Assembly (NCBI GenBank): GCA_900752215.1
Contig: CAADUO010000011.1
Span: 1-64,000, forward strand
Source of the DNA: an uncultured Collinsella sp.
Lineage (GTDB): Bacteria > Actinomycetota > Coriobacteriia > Coriobacteriales > Coriobacteriaceae
Direction: 5' to 3'
Length of the DNA stretch: 64,000 bases
A program made the position numbers and the translations under genes. Numbering within the stretch: the first letter of the stretch is position 1; the number at the start of each line of letters is the position of its first letter. Below, piece after piece: positions 16,862 to 25,701 of the stretch. Below the pieces are notes generated by a model, which saw only the letters and a list, made by a program, of their open reading frames with translations, was not told where the DNA came from and did no database searches.

Positions 16862-18268
16862 CTAGTTGTCGTCATCGTCCATGGAGCCGTCGATGCCGGT
16901 TTTGGTGTCGTCCGAGATGGAGTCATCGTCCTTGGCGAAGGGATTCTTGAAAAAGCTCGTCGCATCGGGCTGCAGGCCCGAGAGCTTGATCCAGGGATTC
17001 TCGAGCTCGGGCTTGGGCATCGCCTGGGCCTCGGGCGCGGTCTCGTTGCCGATGAGCTCGGACTCGTAAATGAACGTATCGTCTCCAAGCGCGTCGTAGG
17101 CGGCGACCGGGTTGCCCTCGGCATCGCGATATGGCGTGCCCTTAAATACAGCGCCGTCGTATGCCACGAGCTGGCGACCGGTCTCGTTCTCAAAGTAGTA
17201 GACGAAAATGCCCTTGAGGGCCGCGCACAGCGGAATGGCGATGACCATGCCGATGGGACCCATAAGTGCCGAACCAATAACGAGGGCCGTCAGGCTCATG
17301 ATGGGATGCACCTGCACCGAACTCTGCATGACCTTGGGGGAAATGACGTTATCGGTGACGTTTTGAGCCACCATGGTCACAACGAGCGTCCACAACGCCA
17401 GCATGGGGCTGAACATAAAGCCGAGCACCGTGGCGATCGCCGCGCTTACCCAGGGACCGACAACCGGGACCAAGTGCATGATGCCGGTAAAGATGGCCAT
17501 GAGTGCCGCGTAGGGATGGCCAATGAGCGTAAAGCCGATAAAGGCGAGGATGCCACCGCAGATGGACGTCACGACCATGCCGCGCATATAACCGCCGACC
17601 GAGCGCGAAAGAATCGCGACCATAAAGCGGTACGAGGTCTCTTTTTCCTGTCCGATGATGGTACAGACCTCGTGGTGCATACGGGGATAATCGCAGGCAA
17701 GCCAGTAGGCAAGCACCAAACCCAGGAAGATTACGAACAGCTGCGAGGCCGTGTTGGTAATAAGCGGGAACACGCCGCGACCGAGCTCAGCGGCGATTTG
17801 CGATACGTACCTTGACGCCACAGTAACCAGCGAGGACAGATTATCGTCCAGGTACTCCTTGAGCGGCGTGTTGTTGAGCGTCTTAGCGTGCGAAATCATC
17901 TCGTTGAGATCACCGCCCGCAACGCGAAGCTGATCAGGCAGACGGCTCAGGACTTCCATAATCTGACCGAGCAAAATAGGCGACAGGATGCAGACGACGC
18001 CGACGAGCACTGCCACAACCACGATCAGCGCGATGAGCGAACCGATGCCACGACCGACGCCGTGATGCTCGAGCCAGTTAGTGATCGGCGACATCACAAA
18101 AGCGATGATGGAACCGACAGCGAGAAACTCGATAACCGGCGCCAGGATACCCATAAGGTTAAAGATGACGGCTGCGATGACAATGCAGCCGACGACAGCC
18201 CAAATGCGAAGCGTCAGAATACGAGTATCGCGCAGCGTGCGGTCGGTTTGTTGGGGGTGCTCAATCAT
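16862..18268 (-). CDS. AI-2E family (PerM/UPF0118) membrane protein
   Basis: A 468-residue integral membrane protein of the PerM/UPF0118 family, with about eight hydrophobic helices between residues 20 and 360 and the conserved HLVPVVGPWVSA and ALMGPIGMVIAIP segments. Family members have been tied to AI-2 export or to sodium/proton exchange; the substrate here cannot be inferred. The 100-residue cytoplasmic tail is acidic, ending in a run of Asp. The ATG overlaps the sigma-factor stop (ATGA), so the two are coupled. Confidence 0.85.
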   Translation of the reverse strand: MIEHPQQTDRTLRDTRILTLRIWAVVGCIVIAAVIFNLMGILAPVIEFLAVGSIIAFVMSPITNWLEHHGVGRGIGSLIALIVVVAVLVGVVCILSPILLGQIMEVLSRLPDQLRVAGGDLNEMISHAKTLNNTPLKEYLDDNLSSLVTVASRYVSQIAAELGRGVFPLITNTASQLFVIFLGLVLAYWLACDYPRMHHEVCTIIGQEKETSYRFMVAILSRSVGGYMRGMVVTSICGGILAFIGFTLIGHPYAALMAIFTGIMHLVPVVGPWVSAAIATVLGFMFSPMLALWTLVVTMVAQNVTDNVISPKVMQSSVQVHPIMSLTALVIGSALMGPIGMVIAIPLCAALKGIFVYYFENETGRQLVAYDGAVFKGTPYRDAEGNPVAAYDALGDDTFIYESELIGNETAPEAQAMPKPELENPWIKLSGLQPDATSFFKNPFAKDDDSISDDTKTGIDGSMDDDDN

Positions 18269-19056
18269 GAACGAACCATCACTCCGTCGGGGTCGATCTT
18301 GTCCTGTATCTTCTTAAGGGTACGGCGCAGCAGGCGCGAAACCTGCACCTGCGAGATACCCAACTTCTTAGCGATCTCGATCTGGGTCATGCCCTTCACA
18401 AAGCGCAGCTCGATAACCTCACGCTCACGCGGCGAGAAATCGCGGATGGCTTCCTCGATCACCAGGCGGTCATCGGTAAAGTCAAGCTCGTTGTCGTCAT
18501 CGGCATAGCGGTCGAGAATCGAGGGGGCATCATCGGAATCGGACGCGCCAGGAGCCTCGATGGGCACCGAGGTATAGGCCGAAGACGATTCCATGGCCTC
18601 CAGCACCTCGTCGACGGTCACACCCAGGTACTCAGCGATTTCTTCAACCTTAGGCGAGCGCTGCAGCTCGTTAGTGAGCTTGTCGGTAGCCTGGTTGACC
18701 TTGGCAGAAAGCTCCTGCAGACGGCGCGGCACGCGCACGCTCCAGCCCTTGTCGCGAAAGTGACGCTTAATCTCGCCCAGGATGGTAGGCGTGGCAAACG
18801 TCGTGAACTCGAGTCCGCGCTCGGGGTCAAAGCGGTCGATAGCTTTGAGCAAACCCAGATAGCCGACCTGCATGAGGTCGTCGAGCGGCTCGCCGCGGTT
18901 CTTAAATTTGTTGGCAAGAAACCTTACCAGGTTCATATGGGACATGACGAGCTGCTCGCGTGCGTCCGGATCACCGGTCTCTTTGTAGCGACGAAACAGC
19001 TCGCGGGTTTTCTCCTTGTCCCAAGCGGTCTTACCGCTCCGGGAACGTTCGGTCAT
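18265..19056 (-). CDS. SigB/SigF-type alternative sigma factor
   Basis: A 263-residue sigma-70 family protein of group 3. Region 2 covers about 18-100 (HMNLVRFLANKFKNRG, DLMQVGYLGLLKAIDRFD), region 3 about 105-165 (VRVPRRLQELSAKV) and region 4 about 205-260 (SPREREVIELRF, ISQVQVSRLLRRTL). The VPRRLQEL segment is typical of SigB/SigF/SigG sigma factors for general stress or development. It lies one base after an RsbW-like gene, the usual partner-switch arrangement, although no anti-anti-sigma (STAS) gene is next to it. Confidence 0.9.
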   Translation of the reverse strand: MTERSRSGKTAWDKEKTRELFRRYKETGDPDAREQLVMSHMNLVRFLANKFKNRGEPLDDLMQVGYLGLLKAIDRFDPERGLEFTTFATPTILGEIKRHFRDKGWSVRVPRRLQELSAKVNQATDKLTNELQRSPKVEEIAEYLGVTVDEVLEAMESSSAYTSVPIEAPGASDSDDAPSILDRYADDDNELDFTDDRLVIEEAIRDFSPREREVIELRFVKGMTQIEIAKKLGISQVQVSRLLRRTLKKIQDKIDPDGVMVRS

Positions 19057-19057
19057 A

Positions 19058-19435
19058 TTAGATATCCGCCTTGAGGTCGAGGGAAAGCGTCAGGGGCGCC
19101 GCAGTCTTTTCGTAGGAATCGCACACGCTTGCCAGAATGAGCTCGGCATACACGGCAGCCTGATCATCCTCATCGACAGTCGCCTGGTCACCAAAGGTAA
19201 AGGTCATGCCCACGTGCGATTCGTCGACGTCGAATTTGATCGAAATGTCGTCAGAATCAACGGCCGTGCAGCCAAAGATGAAAGCCTCCTCGGCAGCCAT
19301 ACGGATATCCTCGATGCGATCGACGGACATAGAGCACAACGCACCGACATTTGCCGCCGTCATGCGCACAAGGCGCGCGAGACGCGGATCACCGGCAACG
19401 CTCAGCGTAATGGGGCAAGTTGCTTCGCTACTCAT
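19058..19435 (-). CDS. RsbW-like putative anti-sigma protein, divergent ATPase motifs
   Basis: A 125-residue protein that resembles the HATPase fold of RsbW/SpoIIAB anti-sigma kinases: an LARLVRMTAANVGALC helix, then DRIEDIRMAAEEAF where RsbW has its N-box helix. In RsbW that helix continues to an Asn that binds magnesium-ATP; here the position reads Phe or Ile (EEAFIFG). No clear G1 (DxGxG) or G2 box follows. It lies directly upstream of the sigma factor and overlaps the DUF948 gene by eight bases. It may bind sigma without kinase activity. Confidence 0.65.
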   Translation of the reverse strand: MSSEATCPITLSVAGDPRLARLVRMTAANVGALCSMSVDRIEDIRMAAEEAFIFGCTAVDSDDISIKFDVDESHVGMTFTFGDQATVDEDDQAAVYAELILASVCDSYEKTAAPLTLSLDLKADI

Positions 19436-20021
19436 CGCAGGACTCCTCGGAGGTCTCGGCGGGCGTATAGGTGTAATACTGAGCAGGCTTGGCTACGGGC
19501 TTCTGAGCCACATCCGCACCATCGGCGGCCTCGTCCTCAGCCTCACCAATCAGAACGCGCTCGGTAGGCTGCTCGGCCTCGGTGGCGGCAGCGGCGAGCT
19601 TGCGATCGGCGTCGGCTGCAGGAGCCTTCACCTTATTGAAAAGCTTCTGCACGGCGCCAGCAGCAGAATCAGTCACGCTCGACACAGCGTTGCTTGCCTC
19701 GGCCATGGTGCCCGTGACCTCAGAGATGTCGCGAACGACCGCCTCAACCTCAACGAGGTTGGACGTCAGGGCGTCAACGGCAGTCTTGCTCGACTTAAGC
19801 AGCGGCTCCATCTGGGCAAGTGCCGGCGTAAGCTCGTCAACGGCACCATCGAGCTTTGCCACCACAGGCTGAGCCTCGGCGATGGTGTTGTTAAGGTCGC
19901 TCACGGTCTTATCGAGCGAATCAACGACGGTGCGGGTCTTTCGCAGTGTGAGCGCGAGCTCGATAACAGCCCACACACCGGCAACGGCGAGCAGCAGCAG
20001 GGCGATTTGAATGGGACTCAT
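19428..20021 (-). CDS. DUF948-like membrane-anchored coiled-coil protein
   Basis: A 197-residue protein with one N-terminal membrane helix (about 5-25) and a long region of heptad-like Leu/Val/Ala spacing (about 30-130), followed by a polar Ala/Glu-rich tail. It resembles the DUF948 family. In Bacillus subtilis a DUF948 protein, YtxG, belongs to the SigB stress regulon, which agrees with its place at the head of this sigma-factor operon. Biochemical function is unknown. Confidence 0.65.
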   Translation of the reverse strand: MSPIQIALLLLAVAGVWAVIELALTLRKTRTVVDSLDKTVSDLNNTIAEAQPVVAKLDGAVDELTPALAQMEPLLKSSKTAVDALTSNLVEVEAVVRDISEVTGTMAEASNAVSSVTDSAAGAVQKLFNKVKAPAADADRKLAAAATEAEQPTERVLIGEAEDEAADGADVAQKPVAKPAQYYTYTPAETSEESCDE

Positions 20022-20116
20022 ACAAGCCTCCCGAAGGAATCGAAATACAGACGCTGTTCATGGTACCCCAAAGAAGGGGAAAGATACCCAAAGGGGATGT
20101 GCGAGGTGCCAATGAC

Positions 20117-21472
20117 CTACTTGGGCGCTCTGCCGCTACGGTCGCGCTCGCTTTGCTCTACGCGCCACTCTTCCCAGCCGCGGCCGGCAGGCTGCCAAAA
20201 CGCACCGCGCTCCAACCCCTCGGGCAAATAACGCTGATCGACCCAGCCTTCGGGATAATCATGCGGATACTTATACACACCGTATTCGTCGCTGCCCGGG
20301 CGATGGCGATCGCGCAGATAACTCGGCACCTCACGCAGCCCACTTGAATGGATATCGGCCAACGCCGCATCGATTGAAGCCTCGCACGCGTTGGATTTAG
20401 GCGCCAAGCACACATAGAGAGCAGCCTGAGCCAGATTAATACGGCACTCGGGATAGCCAATGACCTCGGCAGACTTAAACGCGGCATGTGCCACCAAAAG
20501 CGCCTGTGGGTCGGCGTTGCCAACATCCTCAGAAGCCTGAATCATAATACGACGAGCGATAAACTTAGGATCCTCCCCCGCGTCAATCATGCGCGCGAGC
20601 CAATAAATCGTGGCATCGGGGTCGCTACCGCGCATAGACTTAATAAACGCACTGATGATGTCGTAGTGCATGTCACCGTTTTTGTCGTACGAAAAGCCAC
20701 GGCGCGGATTGGCAATCTTCACGTCGTCAACAGTGATGGGATAGCGCTCCCCCGCCGCCGGCGCGGGCGTTCCCTCGGTATCGGGGCGCGTGACGGCAAT
20801 CTCGCTCGCAAGCTCAAGCGTCGTGAGCGCCGATCGAGCGTCACCCGCTGCCAGCGTGCAAATGGTCTTAACCGTATCCTCATCGGCCGAGAACTTACCG
20901 TTCAAACCCTGCGGCGCCTCGAGCGCACGCTCAATAAGCGTGGCGATATCCTCGTCTTTAAGATGCTCAAGTTCCACCACGCGACCGCGCGAGAGCAATG
21001 CCGAGTTGACCTCGAAGTACGGATTCTCCGTCGTGGCGCCAATCATAATGACGGTACGGTTCTCAACTGCATGCAGCAAGGCATCCTGCTGCGACTTGGA
21101 AAAGCGATGAATCTCATCGATAAAAAGAATGGTGCGGCGGTCATACGTATTCAGGCGCGTCTTAGCCTCGTCAATCACGCGACGAAGATCCTTTACGGTG
21201 CCCGTCACAGCGCTGACCTCGACAAACTCGCTCTTAGTGTGGTTGGCGATAATATGTGCCAGCGTCGTCTTGCCCGTACCGGCCGGCCCATACAAAATCA
21301 CACTCGACAGCACGTCGTGCTCAATCGCGGCACGCAACCACGAACCCTTACCGACGGCCTTTTGCTGGCCCACATACTCGTCGAGCGAATTGGGCCGCAT
21401 ACGCACCGCAAGCGGCGCATTCTGAAAGGAACGCTCGCGCGTCGAAGCAGAAAAAAGGTCGTCCATAGCCAT
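20117..21472 (-). CDS. rarA: Replication-associated recombination ATPase RarA/MgsA
   Basis: A clamp-loader-like AAA+ ATPase that acts at stalled replication forks. The 451-residue protein has Walker A YGPAGTGKTTLA, Walker B LFIDEIHRF, sensor 1 IGATTENPYFEV, an arginine finger in LLSRGRV, and the C-terminal tetramerisation region with SDPDATIYWLARMI and YPECRINLAQA. The start at 21472 (MAMDDLF) is uncertain: ATG at 21466 and TTG at 21484 are alternatives and no ribosome binding site is clear. Confidence 0.93.
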   Translation of the reverse strand: MAMDDLFSASTRERSFQNAPLAVRMRPNSLDEYVGQQKAVGKGSWLRAAIEHDVLSSVILYGPAGTGKTTLAHIIANHTKSEFVEVSAVTGTVKDLRRVIDEAKTRLNTYDRRTILFIDEIHRFSKSQQDALLHAVENRTVIMIGATTENPYFEVNSALLSRGRVVELEHLKDEDIATLIERALEAPQGLNGKFSADEDTVKTICTLAAGDARSALTTLELASEIAVTRPDTEGTPAPAAGERYPITVDDVKIANPRRGFSYDKNGDMHYDIISAFIKSMRGSDPDATIYWLARMIDAGEDPKFIARRIMIQASEDVGNADPQALLVAHAAFKSAEVIGYPECRINLAQAALYVCLAPKSNACEASIDAALADIHSSGLREVPSYLRDRHRPGSDEYGVYKYPHDYPEGWVDQRYLPEGLERGAFWQPAGRGWEEWRVEQSERDRSGRAPK

Positions 21473-21526
21473 CCCGTGCGTCAATCAAAAACGTTTTCCA
21501 CCAACAGTATACCGAATAAATACGAA

Positions 21527-22774
21527 CTACCGTTCGTTAATATAGGTACGGTGCGGAAACTTCAATCCCGGGAACAGCTTGCTCGTGAGCTCGCAGAAAT
21601 AGCCGTCCGTCATGCTCGCGATGTAATCCACCACCGCTTGGTCCTTGTCGTCCTGCCAGGCATAGGTGCGATCGTAGTAGAAAAGCTGCCGCTCAATGCG
21701 AGAAATGTGGTGCTTAAAGATATACGAAGACTCGTCGCCTTCGTTTATATCCTGCAGGCAACGGTCGTAGAGCTTTTCGAAGGCCTCGCGCAGCTCCGCT
21801 TCGGAGTCGCCCTCGATACCGCCCTTGCTATAGATCTTCTCGTAGTTCTCGCGCTTGGCTCGGCGGATCTCCTCAAACAGGTCCTCGCTCATCTCGATGC
21901 GTGGCTTACCATAGCTGTGCTCGACGATATCGATGGAGGCATGCGTAAGGATCCAGCTGTTGTATGCCCCGCCCAGGTCATCGTCAAAGGCGTCGGGTGA
22001 CAGTAGACCCGCCGCAATGGCGTCTTGGCGATCGCGCCCCACGTAGGCAAGGATATCCGAGATGCGAACCACGCAGCCCTCGAGCGTCATGGGGCGCAGG
22101 TGCTCAATTGCGCTGTAACCTGTGGCAATGCAATCCTCAACCGTAAGGTCGAACTGGTCAAAGGAGCTCATGTCCGAAAGCTCAAACACACGCTGTTCGT
22201 ACTCACCGTTGTGGCATAGCACGCCGTCGAGCGTCTGGAGCGACACGTTGCGGCCGTACAGCGCGTCGAGCACGCGGACCGACTGTACGTTATGGAAAAA
22301 ATAGCGGCCCGTGCGATCGTGATAGATATCGTTGAGGAATCGCTCGCCGGCATGGCCAAAGGGCGTGTGGCCCAAGTCGTGGCCTAAGCCAATCGCCTCG
22401 ATCAGATCGCAGTTGAGCCCCAGGGCACGTCCGATATCGCGCGCGATGCGCGAAACAAGCTGCACGTGCAGGCCGCGACGCGACAGGTCGTCGTTGCTGC
22501 GAAAACTAAAGACCTGCGTTTTGCCTGCATAACGGGTGTATGCGGGCAGATGCAAAATCTTTTCGGTATCGCGAATAAATGCCGGACGCATGAGCGTGCC
22601 CACATCTGCGGCTCGATCGAAACGTCGAATGACCTGGTCGTCACCACATCGATAGGGATTAACGACACCTGAGCCGCGGTCGGCGGCGATACGCCCGACC
22701 AACTCGGGCGACAACGCCGCGGGAATGCGATCCATACGCGCCTTAATGGCGGCTGTCTGTTGATTGGTTGCCAT
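21527..22774 (-). CDS. dgt: dGTPase-like HD-domain phosphohydrolase
   Basis: A 415-residue HD-superfamily enzyme related to deoxyguanosinetriphosphate triphosphohydrolase, which converts dGTP to deoxyguanosine and triphosphate. Metal ligands are seen in the LPAYTRYAGKTQVF region, in the HD motif GLGHDLGHTPFGHAGE and in the late RISDILAYVGRD. The ATG at 22774 has an AAGGAG ribosome binding site four bases upstream. A related activity on other dNTPs is possible. Confidence 0.88.
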   Translation of the reverse strand: MATNQQTAAIKARMDRIPAALSPELVGRIAADRGSGVVNPYRCGDDQVIRRFDRAADVGTLMRPAFIRDTEKILHLPAYTRYAGKTQVFSFRSNDDLSRRGLHVQLVSRIARDIGRALGLNCDLIEAIGLGHDLGHTPFGHAGERFLNDIYHDRTGRYFFHNVQSVRVLDALYGRNVSLQTLDGVLCHNGEYEQRVFELSDMSSFDQFDLTVEDCIATGYSAIEHLRPMTLEGCVVRISDILAYVGRDRQDAIAAGLLSPDAFDDDLGGAYNSWILTHASIDIVEHSYGKPRIEMSEDLFEEIRRAKRENYEKIYSKGGIEGDSEAELREAFEKLYDRCLQDINEGDESSYIFKHHISRIERQLFYYDRTYAWQDDKDQAVVDYIASMTDGYFCELTSKLFPGLKFPHRTYINER

Positions 22775-22805
22775 GGCATGCTCCTTAAAAAGGGCGCGCA
22801 AACGG

Positions 22806-23228
22806 TTACAGCGTACTACCCACAACCTCGATTATGGCAAATATCGGCACCAAAAACGGCAGCAATGGCAGGGAGCGCGATTTTGCGATGAGACAGGCGG
22901 CGGCAAGGGCCAGGAGCGCAGCCGCAAACGCGACGATACCACCCAAGGGATCGAAGGTACAAAGGGCAAAGAGCGCCTTGGCGTCCCCCATACCAATGCC
23001 GGGAGCGTGGCGAACACGACGCCAAAGCGACTCAGTAAGCATAAGGGCAAGGTAGGCGATGGCAGCAAGACCGGCATGGTCAAGCGCCGTGTTAACGCCC
23101 TTGTCGAGCCAAACGCCTGCAAACGCCGCCACCGCACACGCGCCGGCAAGCTGATTGGGAAACCGTCGCTCACGGGCATCAATCGCCGCGCCGGCAAAGA
23201 TGCAAATCCAAAACGGAATATAGACCAT
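22806..23228 (-). CDS. Minimal prepilin-peptidase-like (A24) membrane protein
   Basis: A 140-residue, very hydrophobic protein with both aspartates of A24 aspartic peptidases: one in AAIDARERRFPNQ and one in GIGMGDAKALFAL. It lacks the N-terminal methyltransferase domain of full-length PilD and so resembles the short peptidases of Tad/Flp or competence systems. No pilin or secretion gene lies nearby. The ATG at 23228 follows AAGGAGG. Confidence 0.8.
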   Translation of the reverse strand: MVYIPFWICIFAGAAIDARERRFPNQLAGACAVAAFAGVWLDKGVNTALDHAGLAAIAYLALMLTESLWRRVRHAPGIGMGDAKALFALCTFDPLGGIVAFAAALLALAAACLIAKSRSLPLLPFLVPIFAIIEVVGSTL

Positions 23229-23260
23229 CGAACACCTCCTTGAGCAGCAGCTCAAACGCA

Positions 23261-23301
23261 AAAACCACCACAAAGGTGCCTGTCCCCTTTGTGGTGGTTT
23301 T
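23261..23301. repeat. Palindrome/terminator (AAAACCACCACAAAGG family), copy 1
   Basis: AAAACCACCACAAAGG (23261-23276) and its exact complement (23286-23301) flank a nine-base loop that reads TGCCTGTCC. On the minus strand the stem ends in five U residues, so it can terminate the glycosyltransferase transcript. The same arms recur at 30904-30942 at an unrelated locus. Confidence 0.85.
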
Positions 23302-23309
23302 GATCGTGG

Positions 23310-24605
23310 TTATTTGGCGCCTTGCATGACCTCGTCGAGGGTAACGCTTACGGCGTGCTGCGTCGGCACCCAGTCGACCTTTAGGAACAGAGCAGCCACC
23401 GTAATGGGAATGTAGCTGAACATAAAGATCGGGAAGGTAAACAGGTTGGTCACCAGACGCCACTTTTGCGCACAGTGAATGTGCTTGTACTCAAAGATGG
23501 TCGTAAGCAGCGCCAGGATAAAGAAGGTCTGATACATCATCGCGAAGGTCATAATGAGCGAGGCGGCGCACGCCTGCATCTCAACCTCGGTGGCCAGGAA
23601 GCCGTGCGAAAGACCGCCCACAATCAGGAACGTGGCATTGGCGAGCATCGAGATCAGCGATAGCAACATACCCGGGGCGATCGTCATAAACATGTCGTAG
23701 GCGGCAAAGCGATGGTAGCGAAAGGTCGATTTGACCAGGTGCTTACCATACGTAAAGAACACCTGGTAGAAGCCCTTGGTCCAGCGCATACGCTGCTTCC
23801 AGGAAGCCTTAAACGTCACTGGCTGTTCGTCAAAGAACTCCGCCGGTGCATAGCCAATGCGAATGCCGTGAATGGCGCAGAACGTGGTGAACTGAATATC
23901 CTCGGTCAGCGTGTGGAACTGCCAGCCGTGCATGCCCTCGATAACACTGGCGGAGATGAGGTAGCCCGAACCCGAGACGGCGCAAGACGTCTTGCAGATG
24001 TTGCGCGCGTTGTTGAGGAAGCGCGCCTCGCGCAGATACCACGTGGCGTTGGCCGCAGAGATCCACGAGCTGCCGAAGTTCTTGGAGTTACGATAGCTCG
24101 TGACCACATGGAAACCCTGGTCAAAAGCGTCGTTCATCTTGGAGACGTAATCACGGGAAATGACATTATCGGCATCGAAAATAAAATAGCCCTCAAAGGT
24201 ATCGGGATACTCGTTGAGAATGCGGTCGAAGCCAAAGTCCATGACCCAGCTCTTACCCTTACGGGCCAGGTCGTTGCGCTCATAGACAATGGCGCCCGCC
24301 TCGCGCGCGAGCTGCGCCGTGTTGTCGGTGCAGGCGTCGGCGACCACGAAGACCTCGATAAGCTCGGACGGATAATCCTGGTCCTTGATGGAGCGAACGA
24401 GGTTGGCGATCACGGCCTCCTCGTTATGCGCCGCGATAAAGAAGGCATAGCGGTGGAGTTTTTTGGCCTTGGGAGGCGCGACCTCGCCACGAAGAGCACC
24501 GATGACAAAGAAGACCACCTGGTACAGAAAGCAGACCGTGAGCAGCGTGACGACAATCTGGTTGAAGATCACGATGGGCGTGTTGGTTTGTAAAAAGGCG
24601 AGCAT
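23310..24605 (-). CDS. Family 2 processive glycosyltransferase (hyaluronan/cellulose synthase-like)
   Basis: A 431-residue membrane glycosyltransferase. One helix (about 10-38) precedes a GT-A domain with the DXD motif FDADN (Asp144, Asp146), the catalytic TED (234-236) and QRMRW (271-275); four or so helices follow (about 305-420). The set DXD, TED and QxxRW is that of processive enzymes making cellulose, chitin, hyaluronan or poly-GlcNAc. No polysaccharide operon surrounds it, so the product is unknown. Confidence 0.88.
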   Translation of the reverse strand: MLAFLQTNTPIVIFNQIVVTLLTVCFLYQVVFFVIGALRGEVAPPKAKKLHRYAFFIAAHNEEAVIANLVRSIKDQDYPSELIEVFVVADACTDNTAQLAREAGAIVYERNDLARKGKSWVMDFGFDRILNEYPDTFEGYFIFDADNVISRDYVSKMNDAFDQGFHVVTSYRNSKNFGSSWISAANATWYLREARFLNNARNICKTSCAVSGSGYLISASVIEGMHGWQFHTLTEDIQFTTFCAIHGIRIGYAPAEFFDEQPVTFKASWKQRMRWTKGFYQVFFTYGKHLVKSTFRYHRFAAYDMFMTIAPGMLLSLISMLANATFLIVGGLSHGFLATEVEMQACAASLIMTFAMMYQTFFILALLTTIFEYKHIHCAQKWRLVTNLFTFPIFMFSYIPITVAALFLKVDWVPTQHAVSVTLDEVMQGAK

Positions 24606-24687
24606 GCAGGCTCCCAGGAACGCGTTACGTAAACAATCGTATATCTTACCGCAGGCTAGGGGCGTTCAAGAAACCACCTAATACTGA

Positions 24688-25701
24688 CTAGGCTTCGAGA
24701 AGACCGAGCTGAGGAACGATCTCGTCGCCGGCAGCGGTGCGACCAAGCGAGCGCGGGGCCAGGTCGTCAAGAACCGCAGCGAGATCCCACGGCAGCTCGT
24801 CGCGGCACTCAATGCGCTCCCCCGTCACGGGATGGTCGAATGCAACACGCCAGGAATGAAGGAATTGCCTGGTCAGACCCTGATCGGCGCGTGCATCGCA
24901 CTTGCCGTAGAGCGGATCGCCCACGCAGGCGTGGTTGATATGGCGCATATGCACGCGAATCTGATGTGTGCGGCCCGTAAACAGGTGGCACTCGACGAGC
25001 GTATAGCCGTCGTCAAAACGCGTGGAATCGAAGCGCTCGAGGACCTTAAAGGTCGTAATGGCCTGGCGCGCGAAAGGATCGTCCGAAACCGCCATCTTGA
25101 CACGGTCACGCGTAGAACGGGCAATGCCGGTGTTAATGGTGCCCTCATCCATAGCGATATGTCCGTGAACGAGCGTGATATAGCGACGATCGAGCGTGCG
25201 CGTGCGGATAAGATTTTGAAGCGCGCGCTGGGTGTCGTCGTCTTTTGCCGCGAGCATAAGGCCCGAGGTATCGCGATCCAGGCGATGCACGATGCCGGGG
25301 CGGTCCTCACCCTGCACGGTACCCAGATGGTCAATGCCGCAGTGGTAGACCAGAGCGTTCGCAAGCGTGCCGCTCTCGTGGCCATGGGCGGGATGGCACA
25401 CCAGGCCGCGCTGCTTGGAGAGCACGATGAGGTAGTCGTCCTCGTAACGGATATCGAGGGGGATGGCCTCGGGAATCACATCAGTGGGATCGTGCGGCTC
25501 GGGCAAATCGACCGAAATACGGTCGCCGGCTCGCACGGCGTACTTTTTGGACAGGCAGGTCTCGCCATTGACAGCGACGGCGCCGCCCTCGATCAGATGC
25601 GCACAGGCAGAACGCGTAGGACAGCCGTCATTGACGCCCAGATAAGCGTCAAGACGCTGACCGGCGGCATCGTCGGCAACAAGAATATGGATGTCGGCCA
25701 T
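24688..25701 (-). CDS. RluA/RluD-family pseudouridine synthase
   Basis: Converts uridines in rRNA (23S in the RluD case) to pseudouridine. The 337-residue protein has an N-terminal S4-like domain (about 10-70) and the catalytic domain with the aspartate in GIVHRLDRDTSGLML, plus LFTGRTHQIRVH. It overlaps the lspA stop by one base (TAATG); the lspA-rluD pair is conserved in many Gram-positive bacteria. Confidence 0.93.
   Translation of the reverse strand: MADIHILVADDAAGQRLDAYLGVNDGCPTRSACAHLIEGGAVAVNGETCLSKKYAVRAGDRISVDLPEPHDPTDVIPEAIPLDIRYEDDYLIVLSKQRGLVCHPAHGHESGTLANALVYHCGIDHLGTVQGEDRPGIVHRLDRDTSGLMLAAKDDDTQRALQNLIRTRTLDRRYITLVHGHIAMDEGTINTGIARSTRDRVKMAVSDDPFARQAITTFKVLERFDSTRFDDGYTLVECHLFTGRTHQIRVHMRHINHACVGDPLYGKCDARADQGLTRQFLHSWRVAFDHPVTGERIECRDELPWDLAAVLDDLAPRSLGRTAAGDEIVPQLGLLEA

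Noticed and set aside
20084..20089. GGGTAT (minus strand) as a SigB-type -10 ahead of the sigma operon
   Set aside because: The -10 matches the SigB consensus, but no GTTT-type -35 lies 12-15 bases upstream, so autoregulation is not supported.
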